Numbered from the stretch's first letter, positions 34,652 through 43,925 are shown. The stretch is 64,000 bases of DNA from CAVTHK01 sp964552235 (GCA_964552235.1 CAZKGO010000015.1:3557-67556); one strand, 5' to 3'. Numbers and translations: made by a program. Notes: generated by a model not told the origin, from the sequence alone.

Positions 34652-35650
34652 TCATGCCATGGTCGCCATCATCTTTTCGGTGACCTCGTAGACCAGCTTC
34701 CTGCCGTTGAACAGACGCTCGATCTCGGTCACCGCATACTGGCCCTGCCTTTTGGTGGCCCCGATGCCCGCGATGTGCGGAGTCAGCAGCACGTTCTCCA
34801 TCCTCCGCAGGGGGCTGTCGGGGGCCGGCGGTTCGGGGTCGGTCACGTCGATGCAGGCAAAGGCCTCCTTGTTCTTGGCCAGGAAGGCGACCATCGCCTG
34901 CTCGTCGATCACCGAGCCGCGGGAGGTGTTGATGATGAGGACGTCCTCGCGCATCAGGGCGAACTTCTTCTCGTCGAGCATGTGATAGGTGGCGGGAATC
35001 GAAGGAGCATGCGACGAGATGATGTCGCTTCGCTTGCAGAGCTGGTCGAGCGTCACCTTCTTGACGCCGAGCGCGGTCGCCTTTGCCGCCGACAGCGTCG
35101 GGTCGTAGAGAAGAACCTGCACGGGAAACTGCCTGAGGAGCTCGATCACCCTGCGGCCGACGAAACCGGCGCCTATGATGCCGATCGTGCGATCGTAGAG
35201 GCCCCTGAAGCACAGCTTGTCGGCCTGGGTGGCCCACTCGCCTGCGGCAGCGGCCCGGGCGAAGCGCTTGGTGCGGATCGAGTACAGCAGCATCATTCCC
35301 AGCGTGAAGTCGGCCACGCTGAGGGCGATCGAAGGAGCCGCCGTGGTCACCTTGATCTTCCGCTTCCAGACCTCGTCGCTGACCACCGGCTTGACCGACC
35401 CGGCCGCATGGGCGATCAGCCGGAGGCCGGGCGCCCGGTCCAGGATCTCCTTTTCCAGCCGCGGCGTGCCCCAGCATGTGATCGCGGCGTCCGCTCCCTC
35501 GATGAGAGCCTTGCACGACTCCGGGTCCAGGCGGGCGAGCCGCTCCGTCCTGACCGCGGCGATCTTTCTCAGCCGCGCCATGTCTTTCGCATCCATGACG
35601 CGCTCGCTGATCATCTCGTTCAAGAGAAGGGCGACTGTCTTCTTCTTCAT
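34652..35650 (-). CDS. D-isomer-specific 2-hydroxyacid dehydrogenase, copy 1
   Basis: 332 aa, ATG with AAAGGAG upstream. NAD-binding GIIGAGFVGRRV and the catalytic triad Arg in INTSRGSVIDE, Glu in DPEPPAPDSP and His in LLTPHIAGIGA are all present. Such enzymes reduce 2-keto acids or oxidise D-2-hydroxyacids. SerA-like but lacking ACT domains. Between convergent module 1 and the Phd-PIN pair. A palindromic operator lies in its promoter. Confidence 0.85.
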   Translation of the reverse strand: MKKKTVALLLNEMISERVMDAKDMARLRKIAAVRTERLARLDPESCKALIEGADAAITCWGTPRLEKEILDRAPGLRLIAHAAGSVKPVVSDEVWKRKIKVTTAAPSIALSVADFTLGMMLLYSIRTKRFARAAAAGEWATQADKLCFRGLYDRTIGIIGAGFVGRRVIELLRQFPVQVLLYDPTLSAAKATALGVKKVTLDQLCKRSDIISSHAPSIPATYHMLDEKKFALMREDVLIINTSRGSVIDEQAMVAFLAKNKEAFACIDVTDPEPPAPDSPLRRMENVLLTPHIAGIGATKRQGQYAVTEIERLFNGRKLVYEVTEKMMATMA

Positions 35651-35691
35651 TCCTGGGCTCCTTTCGCCGCTGACTGGGCGAGAGCATATCT

Positions 35692-35707
35692 GTTCCCGAC
35701 AGGGAAC
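35692..35707 (-). promoter_or_regulatory. Operator-like palindrome in the dehydrogenase promoter
   Basis: GTTCCC-GACA-GGGAAC. On the minus strand a TATGCT -10-like hexamer follows a few bases later, so the palindrome spans the -35/-10 spacer, the usual place for a repressor. No regulator gene is adjacent. The remainder of the 307-base gap 35651-35957 holds only the phd promoter. Confidence 0.5.
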
Positions 35708-35905
35708 GCTACCCGCACGCGCAGGGTGGCAGGAGTTTGGCAGCCGGGAACGTGAACTGAACGACAGGCAAGACCGTTGGGATCCACTTTCCGATCGCTT
35801 CCCTACTGCGTGCATGCGCGAGAAAGAACAGCAATCGGCCACGCCCTTGCCGCTTGCGAGAATTGTCAGAATCCAGACAAAGAGCACCTGCGCGGACATA
35901 CACAC

Positions 35906-35945
35906 TTGACACTACACGTGTACATGCTTATATACACTTTGTGTA
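35906..35945 (+). promoter_or_regulatory. phd-PIN promoter with two operator palindromes
   Basis: TTGACA (35906-35911), 17 bases, TATATA (35929-35934). The palindrome TACACGTGTA (35913-35922) lies in the spacer and TACAC-TTT-GTGTA (35933-35945) overlaps the -10 and start site. Two sites are what cooperative Phd autorepression would use. Confidence 0.7.
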
Positions 35946-35957
35946 GAGAGGTCCTGC

Positions 35958-36230
35958 GTGGACACGGTGAATGCTCTGCAGATCCGCAACCACCTCGGGG
36001 AGATCCTGGAGCGGCTCGAGAAGACCGGAGAACCGATTCAGATCAGCAAGGGCCGTCGCGTCCGGGCCGTGCTGGTGACCCCCACGGATTTCCAGCGGCG
36101 TTTTCTCGACAAACAGACCGAAGAGCACCGGCAGGCGCTCATCGCGAAGATCCGCGCTTCCCGGGCGCCCTCGCAGTCTGAGAGCCGCAGCACGGACATC
36201 CTGCGCGAGCTTCGGGGCTATCGACAGTGA
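35958..36230 (+). CDS. Phd/YefM-family antitoxin
   Basis: 90 aa, GTG start with GAGAGG upstream. NALQIRNHLGEILERLEKTGEPIQISKGRRVRAVLV is the Phd DNA-binding fold, and the tail TDFQRRFLDKQTEEHRQ carries the toxin-binding helix. The stop overlaps the toxin start (GTGA). Confidence 0.85.
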   Translation: MDTVNALQIRNHLGEILERLEKTGEPIQISKGRRVRAVLVTPTDFQRRFLDKQTEEHRQALIAKIRASRAPSQSESRSTDILRELRGYRQ

Positions 36231-36652
36231 GGTACGTCATCGACGCGTCGGTCGCGCTCCGCTGGTACCTGGCCGACGAGGCTCACGCCAACGCGGACCT
36301 GGTGCTCGAGCGGCTGCTTCAGGAGCCGGAGATGTTCGCGGTTCCGGAGCTGTTCTTCTTCGAGGTGCTCGCGGTCCTATCTCGAACCCATCCCCGCTGC
36401 GCCGAGGTCTACAGGGAGACCTTCCTGCCCGCGACCGAAGCCGGCATGCTCCGCTACCCGATGACCGAAACGCTTGCCCGGCGCACAGAGCCGTTCGTGG
36501 CCTCAGGTCTCACGGGCTACGACGCCGTCTACGCGGGACTCGCCCGCGAGCTCGACGGCTCGTGGCTGACATTCGACAGCAGAGCGCACCAGGCGATCGC
36601 GTATCAGAACGTTTCCTGCGATCTGAACACGCACCTTCCGCCGGACTGGTGA
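36227..36652 (+). CDS. PIN-domain (VapC-like) ribonuclease toxin
   Basis: 141 aa, GTG start coupled to the antitoxin. The acidic metal site is complete: Asp6 (YVIDAS), Glu46 (FFFEVLAVL), Asp99 (TGYDAVYAGLA) and Asp117 (LTFDSRAH). VapC toxins cleave tRNA or rRNA. Here the partner is a Phd rather than a VapB, a known combination. Confidence 0.88.
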   Translation: MRYVIDASVALRWYLADEAHANADLVLERLLQEPEMFAVPELFFFEVLAVLSRTHPRCAEVYRETFLPATEAGMLRYPMTETLARRTEPFVASGLTGYDAVYAGLARELDGSWLTFDSRAHQAIAYQNVSCDLNTHLPPDW

Positions 36653-36709
36653 GCCTACCAAGAAAACGTCGCGGTTTCGTCTCCACGGGTGCGCCCAGCG
36701 CATGGCAAC

Positions 36710-38095
36710 TCAGTCCCACACGCCCGCGTCGACCAGGCCTCCCAGCGCCGTGATCCGGCGCCGCAGCCCGGCCGGATCCACGTCCCGCGGCCTGCCCGTC
36801 CTCCGCGCCGCCATGGCCGCCGCCACGCCTGCAGCCTGACCCGTAGCCATCGCGGTGCCCATGACGCGCGCGGAGCCGTGGGCCTCGTGCGTGGCGGAGA
36901 TCGGCCTGCCCGCGACGAGCAGGTTCTCGACGCCGACAGGCAGCAGGCAGCGGTAAGGGATCTGGTAGGCCCCGACCTTGCGCCGCACCTGGCCGTGAGT
37001 GCCCGCCGGGGAGTGGATGTCGATGACGTGGCCTCCGAGGGCGATCGCGTCGTCGAAGCGCCGGCCCTCGCGGATGTCGTTTTCGGTGAGGATGTAGTCT
37101 CCCCTGATCCGCCGCGTCTCGCGGATGCCGATCTGCGGCCCGCTGTCGATCAGGTAGCAGTCGCGGAACTCCGGAAAATGAGCACGAAGGAAGGCTGCGA
37201 ACTTCTGCACGTGATCGCGCGCCGTGATCTCGTTGCTCGTGAGTGTCGCCGTGTCCGTGGCGTTGCCCCACAGGCGCACCATGTTGACCATCACCTCGCC
37301 CGGGCGGATCGTGCTGCCCCAGAAGGTCCAGGGCCCGCCGAAGACCGGAAGCTCTCCCGCGGCGACCAGCTCCTCGGCCTTGCGGCGCACAGCCGGCGGG
37401 ATGTAGGGCCGGGTGATGTCGCCGAGCGCAGCCGTGTCGACGCCGCCGAGGCGGAACATCAGGCTCATTGGCTGCAGCGCGCCGTCGCCGGGCCGCCCCA
37501 CCTCGCAAGGGGCGCCGGCCATGGCGGCGATGTCGGCGTCGCCGGTGGCGTCGACCACGACGCGGGCGGCCAGCGCCGCACGGCCCGATTTGCGCTCGAC
37601 GATCACCGCGGCGATTCCAGCGCCATCGCGCGGAGCGGCGGCTGCGAACGTGTGGTAGTGCAGGCGCACTCCCGCTTCCACCGCCATCTGGTCGGCGACC
37701 CACTTGAGCGTTTCGAAGTCGAAGGGCACATCCCCGCGATTGCGGCCCTTGGACGCCCCCGCGGTTGCCGGCCCGTCGCCGTCTTCCACACCCGTGTAGT
37801 CAAAGGTGTCGAGCAGCGCTCCGCCGCAGCGGACCAGCCGCTGGACCAGCTCCCACGGGATGCCGCCGATGATGCGGCCGCCGCCGTAGCGGTGGCGGGC
37901 GCCGGCAAACGGCCCGACCATGCCTGCCGTGGCCATGCCGCCGAGAAAGCCGTAGCGCTCGATCAGCGCCGTCGAGGCGCCCTCGCGCGCGGCCGCGATG
38001 GCCGCCACCAGGCCCGCGGGCCCGCCGCCGACCACGAGGACATCGGTCTCCTCGATCACCGGAACGCGTCGTTCGGGCTCGTTGACGTGCCTCAT
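36710..38095 (-). CDS. FAD-dependent oxidoreductase (FAD_oxidored type), copy 3
   Basis: 461 aa. FAD site VVGGGPAGLVAAIAAAREG near 20, YGFLGGMATAGMVGPF, VVDATGDADIAAMAG, IGIRETRRIRGDYIL and the C-terminal AGRPISATHEAHGSARVM. The start (ATG 38095) overlaps the stop of the Gfo/Idh/MocA gene (ATGA), so the two enzymes are made together and may catalyse linked oxidations of one sugar. Cytoplasmic. Confidence 0.83.
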   Translation of the reverse strand: MRHVNEPERRVPVIEETDVLVVGGGPAGLVAAIAAAREGASTALIERYGFLGGMATAGMVGPFAGARHRYGGGRIIGGIPWELVQRLVRCGGALLDTFDYTGVEDGDGPATAGASKGRNRGDVPFDFETLKWVADQMAVEAGVRLHYHTFAAAAPRDGAGIAAVIVERKSGRAALAARVVVDATGDADIAAMAGAPCEVGRPGDGALQPMSLMFRLGGVDTAALGDITRPYIPPAVRRKAEELVAAGELPVFGGPWTFWGSTIRPGEVMVNMVRLWGNATDTATLTSNEITARDHVQKFAAFLRAHFPEFRDCYLIDSGPQIGIRETRRIRGDYILTENDIREGRRFDDAIALGGHVIDIHSPAGTHGQVRRKVGAYQIPYRCLLPVGVENLLVAGRPISATHEAHGSARVMGTAMATGQAAGVAAAMAARRTGRPRDVDPAGLRRRITALGGLVDAGVWD

Positions 38096-39108
38096 GCGTC
38101 GGCTCCTATCCTGACTTCGCGATGCTCCCTGAGGGAGCGCTCGATGGCGTCCACCACCTCCACCGCGACCAGCGCCTCCTCGGGCCCCACGATCGGCCGA
38201 ATGCCGGAGACGACGCACTGCACGAAGTGGCTGAGCTCCTCGTGAAAGGTGCCTCCCGTCTCGCCGTTGACCTCCGGCCAGTGGATCGAGTCGGGGAACT
38301 CGACCCTGCCCTCCGACACAACATGGAGCCCGGCGTCGCAGGAATCCAGGTACAGGGCGCCCCTGGTGCCGACGATCTCCATCTTGTCGTCGAGCCCGGT
38401 CGGCGAGTTGGCGGGCAGGATCCAGCAGGCCTCGATACAGGCGAGCAGCCCGCTCTCGTAGCCGACCAGCGCGATGATCGTGTCGCGCATGTTCCAGCTC
38501 TTGAGCAGCACCTCGCGGCTGCGGGCGAACACGGTGCTCGGACGCGATCCCGCGATCCAGTTGATGAAGTCGGCGTCGTGAATCATCAGGTGGACATGGG
38601 TATCGGTGTGTCCCCTGTACATGCGGGCGCCGGCGATCGTGCTGTTACGCCTGCAGGAGACGTGCACGAGGTCGCCGATCTCGCCGGCGACGATGCTGTC
38701 CCGCGCCATCGTGTGGCGCGGATCGAAGCGCAGCGTGTGGCCGACCATGAACGTGCAGCCGTATCCCCGGGCAGCCTCGCAGATGGCGCGGCCGTCGGCC
38801 AGCGTGGCGGCCAGCGGCTTTTCCAGCAGGATGTGCTTGCCCGCCGCGATCGCCGCCTTGCTCGCCTCCAGGTGGCTGTCGTCGGGCAGCACGAGGCTCA
38901 CGGCATCGACCGCGGGATCGGCCAGCAGCTCGCGGTAGTCGGCAACGGCACGGCAGCCGAACCGCGCCGCCGCCTCGCGCCCGCGGGCGGCGTCGAGGTC
39001 GCAGACCGCCGCCAGCTCCACGCCCGCCATGCGGTGATACACCTGGGCGTGCTTGATGCCTGCCCGCCCGAGCCCGATGACGCCGACCCGCACAACGCCG
39101 CCCTTCAT
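38092..39108 (-). CDS. Gfo/Idh/MocA-family oxidoreductase
   Basis: 338 aa. NAD(P) site VGVIGLGRAGIKHAQVYH, then the family's LLEKPLAATL and the central FMVGHTLRFDPR. The C-terminal alpha/beta domain carries GTHTDTHVHLMIHDADF-like residues for substrate binding. Members oxidise sugars, inositol or 1,5-anhydrosugars at one hydroxyl. This one is first in an operon with an FAD oxidoreductase, fitting oxidation of an imported saccharide to a keto form. Confidence 0.85.
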   Translation of the reverse strand: MKGGVVRVGVIGLGRAGIKHAQVYHRMAGVELAAVCDLDAARGREAAARFGCRAVADYRELLADPAVDAVSLVLPDDSHLEASKAAIAAGKHILLEKPLAATLADGRAICEAARGYGCTFMVGHTLRFDPRHTMARDSIVAGEIGDLVHVSCRRNSTIAGARMYRGHTDTHVHLMIHDADFINWIAGSRPSTVFARSREVLLKSWNMRDTIIALVGYESGLLACIEACWILPANSPTGLDDKMEIVGTRGALYLDSCDAGLHVVSEGRVEFPDSIHWPEVNGETGGTFHEELSHFVQCVVSGIRPIVGPEEALVAVEVVDAIERSLREHREVRIGADA

Positions 39109-39230
39109 CCTGCCTTCCCTTATCGCCGGCCATACTATCCCAATGCGCCGGTTCGCGTCAGCATCGGCAGTTCTTGTGGAAATTCCATCAGGTCGGGGCT
39201 ACTAGTCTGGGGACTCAGAAGGAGGACAAT

Positions 39231-40316
39231 TTGAGAAAGTGCCTTTCTCTGGCCGTGCTGCTCATGGTGGCGGTCTGCACCGCCGCATTCGCCGCACCGC
39301 CCTACATAGACGTGCCGGTGAACTCGTCCGGGCAGGCGACGACGGTGACCGGGTTCGGCCTGCCGCAGTTCTTCGGCGCGGCCGGCGACTACTACGCCGT
39401 CTTCAGGTTCGCGCCGCTCGTTCCCGGAAGGCGCTACGAGGTCACGCTCGCCTACGATGCGGGCACAGACATCGGCTACGGCCACAGCTGGGTCGACGGC
39501 GACCCGATGGGCAAGGACTACGTTTCGTTCGTCGGAGTCGGAACCGGAACCGGCACGCGCGAGATGAAGGGCAAGGAGGAGAAGTATCTCTTCAGCGTCG
39601 ACGCCAAGAGCACTTCGAATGCGCTGTACCTCGTCGTGCGCTCGAACAAGCCCTGGAAGCTCGCAGTGAGCCTGAGCGATCGACCGTCGAATCTCACGCG
39701 CAACTCCCAGGACAGGTGGGGCTACACCTACGTCACCGACTTCGACGCCGACAAGAACGCCCCGTTCCTGCTCAAGCGCGGCGGTTCGCCTGTCGCGGCC
39801 GCCCAGCCGGCGGCTTCGGGCTACATCGACGTCGCCTCGGGCGAGACCAAAAAGGCGGTCACGGCTACGGGCTTTTCATGGATGCCGGGCTTTCTCGGGG
39901 GAACGGAGGGCCACTATGCCATCTTCCGGCTAGGTCCGCTCGCGCCCGGCAGGCGATACGAAGCGACGATGACCTTTGACGCGGGCACGGACATCGGCTA
40001 CGGCCACAGCTGGATCGACGGCGACCCCAAGGGCAGGGACGTGTGGTCCTTCGTGGGGATCGGCACCGGCACCGGGACGCGTGAAATGAAAGGCGCCGAG
40101 AAGAAATTCCTCTTTACCGTGGACCCCAAGAGCACCGCCGCGTTCATCTACGTGGTCCTCCGGTCGAACAAGCCTTTCAACCTCTCGTTCAGCCTCACCG
40201 ATCGCCTCTCCGGGGTCAACCCCAGCACACAGGACAGGTGGGGCTACACCTACGTGACGGATTTCGACGCCGATAAGAACGCGCCGTTCGTGCTGACGCG
40301 GGGGCCCGCGCGGTAG
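39231..40316 (+). CDS. Secreted protein with two tandem beta-rich domains
   Basis: 361 aa. The TTG start (AGAAGGAGG upstream) gives the signal peptide KCLSLAVLLMVAVCTAAFA. The mature protein is two copies of a domain of about 160 residues, at roughly 22-175 and 196-358, joined by a short Ala/Pro linker. Each has GRRYEVTLAYDAGTDIGYGH or its variant, W(V/I)DGDP(M/K)G, GTGTGTREMKG and QDRWGYTYVTDFDADKNAPF. The copies remain very similar, so the duplication is fairly recent or strongly constrained. I recognise no family. A carbohydrate-binding or calcium-dependent surface role is possible. Confidence 0.7.
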   Translation: MRKCLSLAVLLMVAVCTAAFAAPPYIDVPVNSSGQATTVTGFGLPQFFGAAGDYYAVFRFAPLVPGRRYEVTLAYDAGTDIGYGHSWVDGDPMGKDYVSFVGVGTGTGTREMKGKEEKYLFSVDAKSTSNALYLVVRSNKPWKLAVSLSDRPSNLTRNSQDRWGYTYVTDFDADKNAPFLLKRGGSPVAAAQPAASGYIDVASGETKKAVTATGFSWMPGFLGGTEGHYAIFRLGPLAPGRRYEATMTFDAGTDIGYGHSWIDGDPKGRDVWSFVGIGTGTGTREMKGAEKKFLFTVDPKSTAAFIYVVLRSNKPFNLSFSLTDRLSGVNPSTQDRWGYTYVTDFDADKNAPFVLTRGPAR

Positions 40317-40337
40317 AGGACGTCAGCAGACAAGAAA

Positions 40338-40362
40338 GGGACGGCGCGCTGCGCGCCGTCCC
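40338..40362. terminator. Bidirectional hairpin between convergent genes
   Basis: GGGACGGCGCG and CGCGCCGTCCC flank a CTG loop: an 11-bp perfect stem 21 bases past the + strand stop and 8 bases past the minus strand SBP stop. There is no T run in either direction, so it is a structural or weak terminator. Confidence 0.65.
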
Positions 40363-40370
40363 TCGATACG

Positions 40371-41969
40371 CTACTTGGACGCGAAGCGGTCGTAGGCAGC
40401 CTGGTAGATCTGGAGGTATTTCGGCAGCCCGAGCTTCTCAAGCTGCTTGATGTAGGCGTCCCACCCTTCTTTGGCGCCGCCCTTTGTGATCCAGCCCGCC
40501 AGGGTGGCCTTGGTGTAGTTGCGGATTTCCTGCTGGAGAACCGGGATCTCCTGCTGCTCCTGGTCGCTGAACGTGACCCGGGGGAAATGCCGCTCCTGCG
40601 GCCAGACGTAGGGCTTGTAGACCTTCTCCACGTACTCTTCGCGCCTGCCCTGGTCGCGGGTCCACTTGATCTTCTCGGAGATGCGCCGGGAGATGTAGGC
40701 GGGGAAGAAGTTGTGCGGGGCGTGTTTGGTGTACTCCTCGCTGATGCCCCGGGCCGTGTAGGTGCCGTCCTTGTTGTCGTCGATGGTGACGCCGATCGGC
40801 CCGTAGGAGAGCTGGATCGACCACAGGTCATCGGCGGTGAAGTCGGCAAAGCGGATCATCGCCTCGGGATAGGCGCACTTCTTCATGATCGTGTACTGGT
40901 TCTTCTCGACGCGGACGGCCTGGGATCGGAAGATTGGCTTGGTGACGCCCGGCCCCTTGAGCGGCGGCAGCGGATCGAAGTCGGGCTCGTTGGGCTCGGG
41001 GATGAAGTAGGAACCCCAGTAGCCCGCGATCGGCGGGTTGGCCCGGGTCTTGGAGAGGTAGGTGTTCCAGCTGTCGGTGAACATTTCCTCGGGTATCAGC
41101 TTCTCGACGTACAGCTTGTGCATGTAGTCCATGACGTCGATCAGTCGGGGATTCGTGAGGGCGCACTCGACCTTGCCGTTGTTCACCGAGATGAAACCCG
41201 CGTCGTAGACGTACATGCCAAAGGCGCCGTAGATCTCGAACTCGCCGCCGATGGTGTTGTGGAAGATCAGGCACCAGGGGACGCTGCCCTTGGGAAGCCG
41301 CCCGTCGTCGATGCCTTTCCTGAAGCCCTTGAGCACCTCGTAGAACTCGTCGGTGGTCGTGGGCATCTTCAGGCCAAGGGTCTTGAGCCAGCTCACGTTG
41401 ATGGCCTGGATGTCCCGAATCATGTAGTCGTTCTGGATGTTGCGCGTGTAGGGCAGGCTGTAGACCTTGCCGTCCGGAAACACGATCTCGCGCCTGAGGC
41501 GCGGCTCGTCCTTGAAGGCCTGCTTCCAGTTCGGCGCGTACTTCTCGATCAGGTCATCGAGGGGGGTGACGTCGCCACCCTGCACGGCCTGCCACAGGTT
41601 GGCGTCGATGCCGCCGACGTCGAAGAGCACGTCGGGAAAGCTGCGGCTGGCGAACATCAGGTTCACCTTCTCGTTCTGCTGGGCCTGCGGGATCTCCATG
41701 AAGTTGACCTTGATGTTGGTCATCTCCTGCAGCTTCTTGACCAGGGACATTTCGGCGAACGGCACAAGTGTCTGACCGTGGCGGACGATCGCCGCGTCCA
41801 CGGCGATCTGCTTGTCGACGATCGGCAGCCCCGTGGCCCGGAACCCAACGTCCTTGAGCCTGGACTCGGATGCCTTTGCCGACTCCGTTTGCGCCGACGC
41901 AAAAAGCATTCCCGCGCCGACCGTCGCCGCAAGCACGCCGATCAACAGCGTTCTCATGATGCTTCTCAT
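40371..41969 (-). CDS. LplA-type sugar-binding protein of an oligosaccharide importer
   Basis: 532 aa. ATG 41969 chosen for its AGGAGGT site; a second in-frame ATG is four codons later. Signal peptide ends VGAGMLFASAQTES. Large size, NIKVNFMEIPQAQQNEKVNLMFAS, the YTRNIQNDYMIRDI region and the late VLQQEIRNYTKATLAGWITKGG are features of the LplA/YtcQ group of large binding proteins. These accept long acidic plant-cell-wall oligosaccharides such as aldouronates. It is last in its operon, not first, behind its two permeases' upstream order on the minus strand. Confidence 0.85.
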   Translation of the reverse strand: MRSIMRTLLIGVLAATVGAGMLFASAQTESAKASESRLKDVGFRATGLPIVDKQIAVDAAIVRHGQTLVPFAEMSLVKKLQEMTNIKVNFMEIPQAQQNEKVNLMFASRSFPDVLFDVGGIDANLWQAVQGGDVTPLDDLIEKYAPNWKQAFKDEPRLRREIVFPDGKVYSLPYTRNIQNDYMIRDIQAINVSWLKTLGLKMPTTTDEFYEVLKGFRKGIDDGRLPKGSVPWCLIFHNTIGGEFEIYGAFGMYVYDAGFISVNNGKVECALTNPRLIDVMDYMHKLYVEKLIPEEMFTDSWNTYLSKTRANPPIAGYWGSYFIPEPNEPDFDPLPPLKGPGVTKPIFRSQAVRVEKNQYTIMKKCAYPEAMIRFADFTADDLWSIQLSYGPIGVTIDDNKDGTYTARGISEEYTKHAPHNFFPAYISRRISEKIKWTRDQGRREEYVEKVYKPYVWPQERHFPRVTFSDQEQQEIPVLQQEIRNYTKATLAGWITKGGAKEGWDAYIKQLEKLGLPKYLQIYQAAYDRFASK

Positions 41970-42007
41970 GAACCACACCTCCTGCAAAATTCTCGAGGGC
42001 GACTCCG

Positions 42008-42895
42008 TCACCCCTTGATCGCACCTACCATGACACCGCGGACGTAGTGCCGCTGCACGAACGGGTACAGCACGAGCACCGGAACGCTCGCGACGATGAT
42101 GATGCCGTACTTCATCGCCTCGGCCAGCATCTGGACGAAGATGGCGTTGGGATCGCCCATCGACATCTCCTCCTGGAACTGGTTCTGGATCAGGATGTCC
42201 CTCAGGACCAGCTGCAGCGGAAAGCGCTCGGGGCTGTTGAGGAACACCAAGGCGTTGAAAAAGGCGTTCCAGTGGCCGACGGCGTAGAACACCATCAGCA
42301 CCGCCGTGATGGCTCCCGACAGCGGCAGCACGACGGAAAGGAGGAAGCGAAAATCGCTGCAGCCATCGATCACCGCCGCGTCCAGGAGCTCCTGAGGCAC
42401 GTTCGCCTGGAAGAACGTCCGGGCGATGATGACGTTGAACACGCTCACGGCGTTGGGCAGGATCATCACCCAGAACGTGTCGTCGAGCCGCAGGCTGCGG
42501 ACCAGCAAAAACAGCGGAATCAACCCTCCGCTGAAGAACATCGTGAAGGTCAGCAGTCCCATGAACAGGTTTCGTCCCACCAGGTCCCGTCGGGACAAGG
42601 CGTATGCAGCCGTGAGCGTCAGGGTCAGGTTCAGCGTCGTGCCGCTCACCATGTAGAGCAGGCTGTTGCGGTAGCCCCGCAGGATCGCCTCGTGGTGCAG
42701 GATCTTCTCGTAGCCGAGCAGCGAGAACCCGCGGGGCACGATCCATACGCGGCCTGTGTTCACCAGCGTCGGGTCGCTGACCGAGGCGATGACCACGAAG
42801 TAGAGCGGATAGGCGACGAGAAGCAGAACGAGGGAGAGGAACAAGTAGACCACGGCTGTGAGAATCCGATCCTGTCGCCCCAGCGCCACGGCCAT
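42008..42895 (-). CDS. LplC-type ABC permease
   Basis: 295 aa with six membrane segments, VYLFLSLVLLLVAYPLYFVV at about 16-35, FSGGLIPLFLLVRSL and the EAA loop DAAVIDGCSDFRFLLSVVLP. Ends YVRGVMVGAIKG. The FSGGLIP and MEEAP-like features place it with the LplC/YtcP subgroup. Its start is 12 bases after the LplB-type stop. Confidence 0.88.
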   Translation of the reverse strand: MAVALGRQDRILTAVVYLFLSLVLLLVAYPLYFVVIASVSDPTLVNTGRVWIVPRGFSLLGYEKILHHEAILRGYRNSLLYMVSGTTLNLTLTLTAAYALSRRDLVGRNLFMGLLTFTMFFSGGLIPLFLLVRSLRLDDTFWVMILPNAVSVFNVIIARTFFQANVPQELLDAAVIDGCSDFRFLLSVVLPLSGAITAVLMVFYAVGHWNAFFNALVFLNSPERFPLQLVLRDILIQNQFQEEMSMGDPNAIFVQMLAEAMKYGIIIVASVPVLVLYPFVQRHYVRGVMVGAIKG

Positions 42896-42907
42896 CGATC
42901 CCTCCCG

Positions 42908-43834
42908 CTACCAGAGACCTGTCTGGCCGAGCGCCTTGGAAAGGCGGTTGACCGAGAGCAGCAGGAGGAAGTTGATCACCGCGTTGAACAGCTCCACCGC
43001 CGAGGCAAAGCTGTACTGGGCGTTCAGCAGGCCCATCTTGTACACGTACGTCGATATCACCTCCGACCGCGCGAGGTTGAGCGCGTTCTGCATCAGGTAG
43101 ACCTTCTCGAAGCCCACGCCCATGATGTGGCCGGCGCGCAGGATCAGGAGGATGACGATCGTCGGGAGTATTCCAGGGAGGTCAACGTGCACGACCCGCT
43201 GCGCCAGGGTCGCGCCGTCCACGATGGCCGCCTCATGCAGCTGCGGGTCAACGGCGCTGAGCGCCGCCAGGTAGATGATCGTGCCCCAGCCCGCGTTCTG
43301 CCACACCCCGGACCACACGTAGAGCGACTGGAACAGCTCGGGCCTGCCGAGAAAGAAGGCCCGCTCGCCTCCCAGGAGATCCACCAGGTGATTGACTAGG
43401 CCGTAGTTCTTGGAGAGGAAGACCGACAGCATCCCGACGATCACCACCGTCGAGATGAAGTGCGGAGCGTAGGTGACGAGCTGAACGGTCTTCTTGAACC
43501 GCTGCCCGGGCAGCAGGTTCATGGCGATGGCCAGAATGATCGGGATGGGGAAGCCGGCGGCGAGCTCGTACAGGCTGAGCGTGATCGTGTTGCGGACGAG
43601 CGGCCAGAAGCTCGGCACGCCAAAGAAGCGGACCAGGTGCTTGAGCCCGACCCAGGGGCTGCCGAGGATGCCGAGGTGCGGCCTGAAGTCCTTGAACGCG
43701 ATGATCCTGCCGTACATGGGGACATACACGAAGAAGCCGACAAAGCAGAGGGTAGGCAGGAGCAGCAGGTAGAGCTGGTACGAGCGGAGAATGCGGCTCT
43801 TCAGTGACAGGCCAGCACCGCGTTCCACGTGCAC
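42908..43834 (-). CDS. LplB-type ABC permease
   Basis: 308 aa, GTG start after GGAGGAG. YQLYLLLLPTLCFVGFFVYVPMYGRIIAFKDF is a typical LplB N-terminus. The EAA loop is EAAIVDGATLAQRVVHVDLP and SVNRLSKALGQTGLW closes the protein, the standard LplB end. First gene of the three-gene importer. 91 bases separate it from the UROD gene upstream. Confidence 0.88.
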   Translation of the reverse strand: MHVERGAGLSLKSRILRSYQLYLLLLPTLCFVGFFVYVPMYGRIIAFKDFRPHLGILGSPWVGLKHLVRFFGVPSFWPLVRNTITLSLYELAAGFPIPIILAIAMNLLPGQRFKKTVQLVTYAPHFISTVVIVGMLSVFLSKNYGLVNHLVDLLGGERAFFLGRPELFQSLYVWSGVWQNAGWGTIIYLAALSAVDPQLHEAAIVDGATLAQRVVHVDLPGILPTIVILLILRAGHIMGVGFEKVYLMQNALNLARSEVISTYVYKMGLLNAQYSFASAVELFNAVINFLLLLSVNRLSKALGQTGLW

Positions 43835-43925
43835 TGCTCCTCCCTGACCGGCAGCACTCTACCCTGCGGCAACCCTTTCCGTCAAAAGCCCTGTTGACGC
43901 ACGCTTGAGATGAGGCAACGGGACG

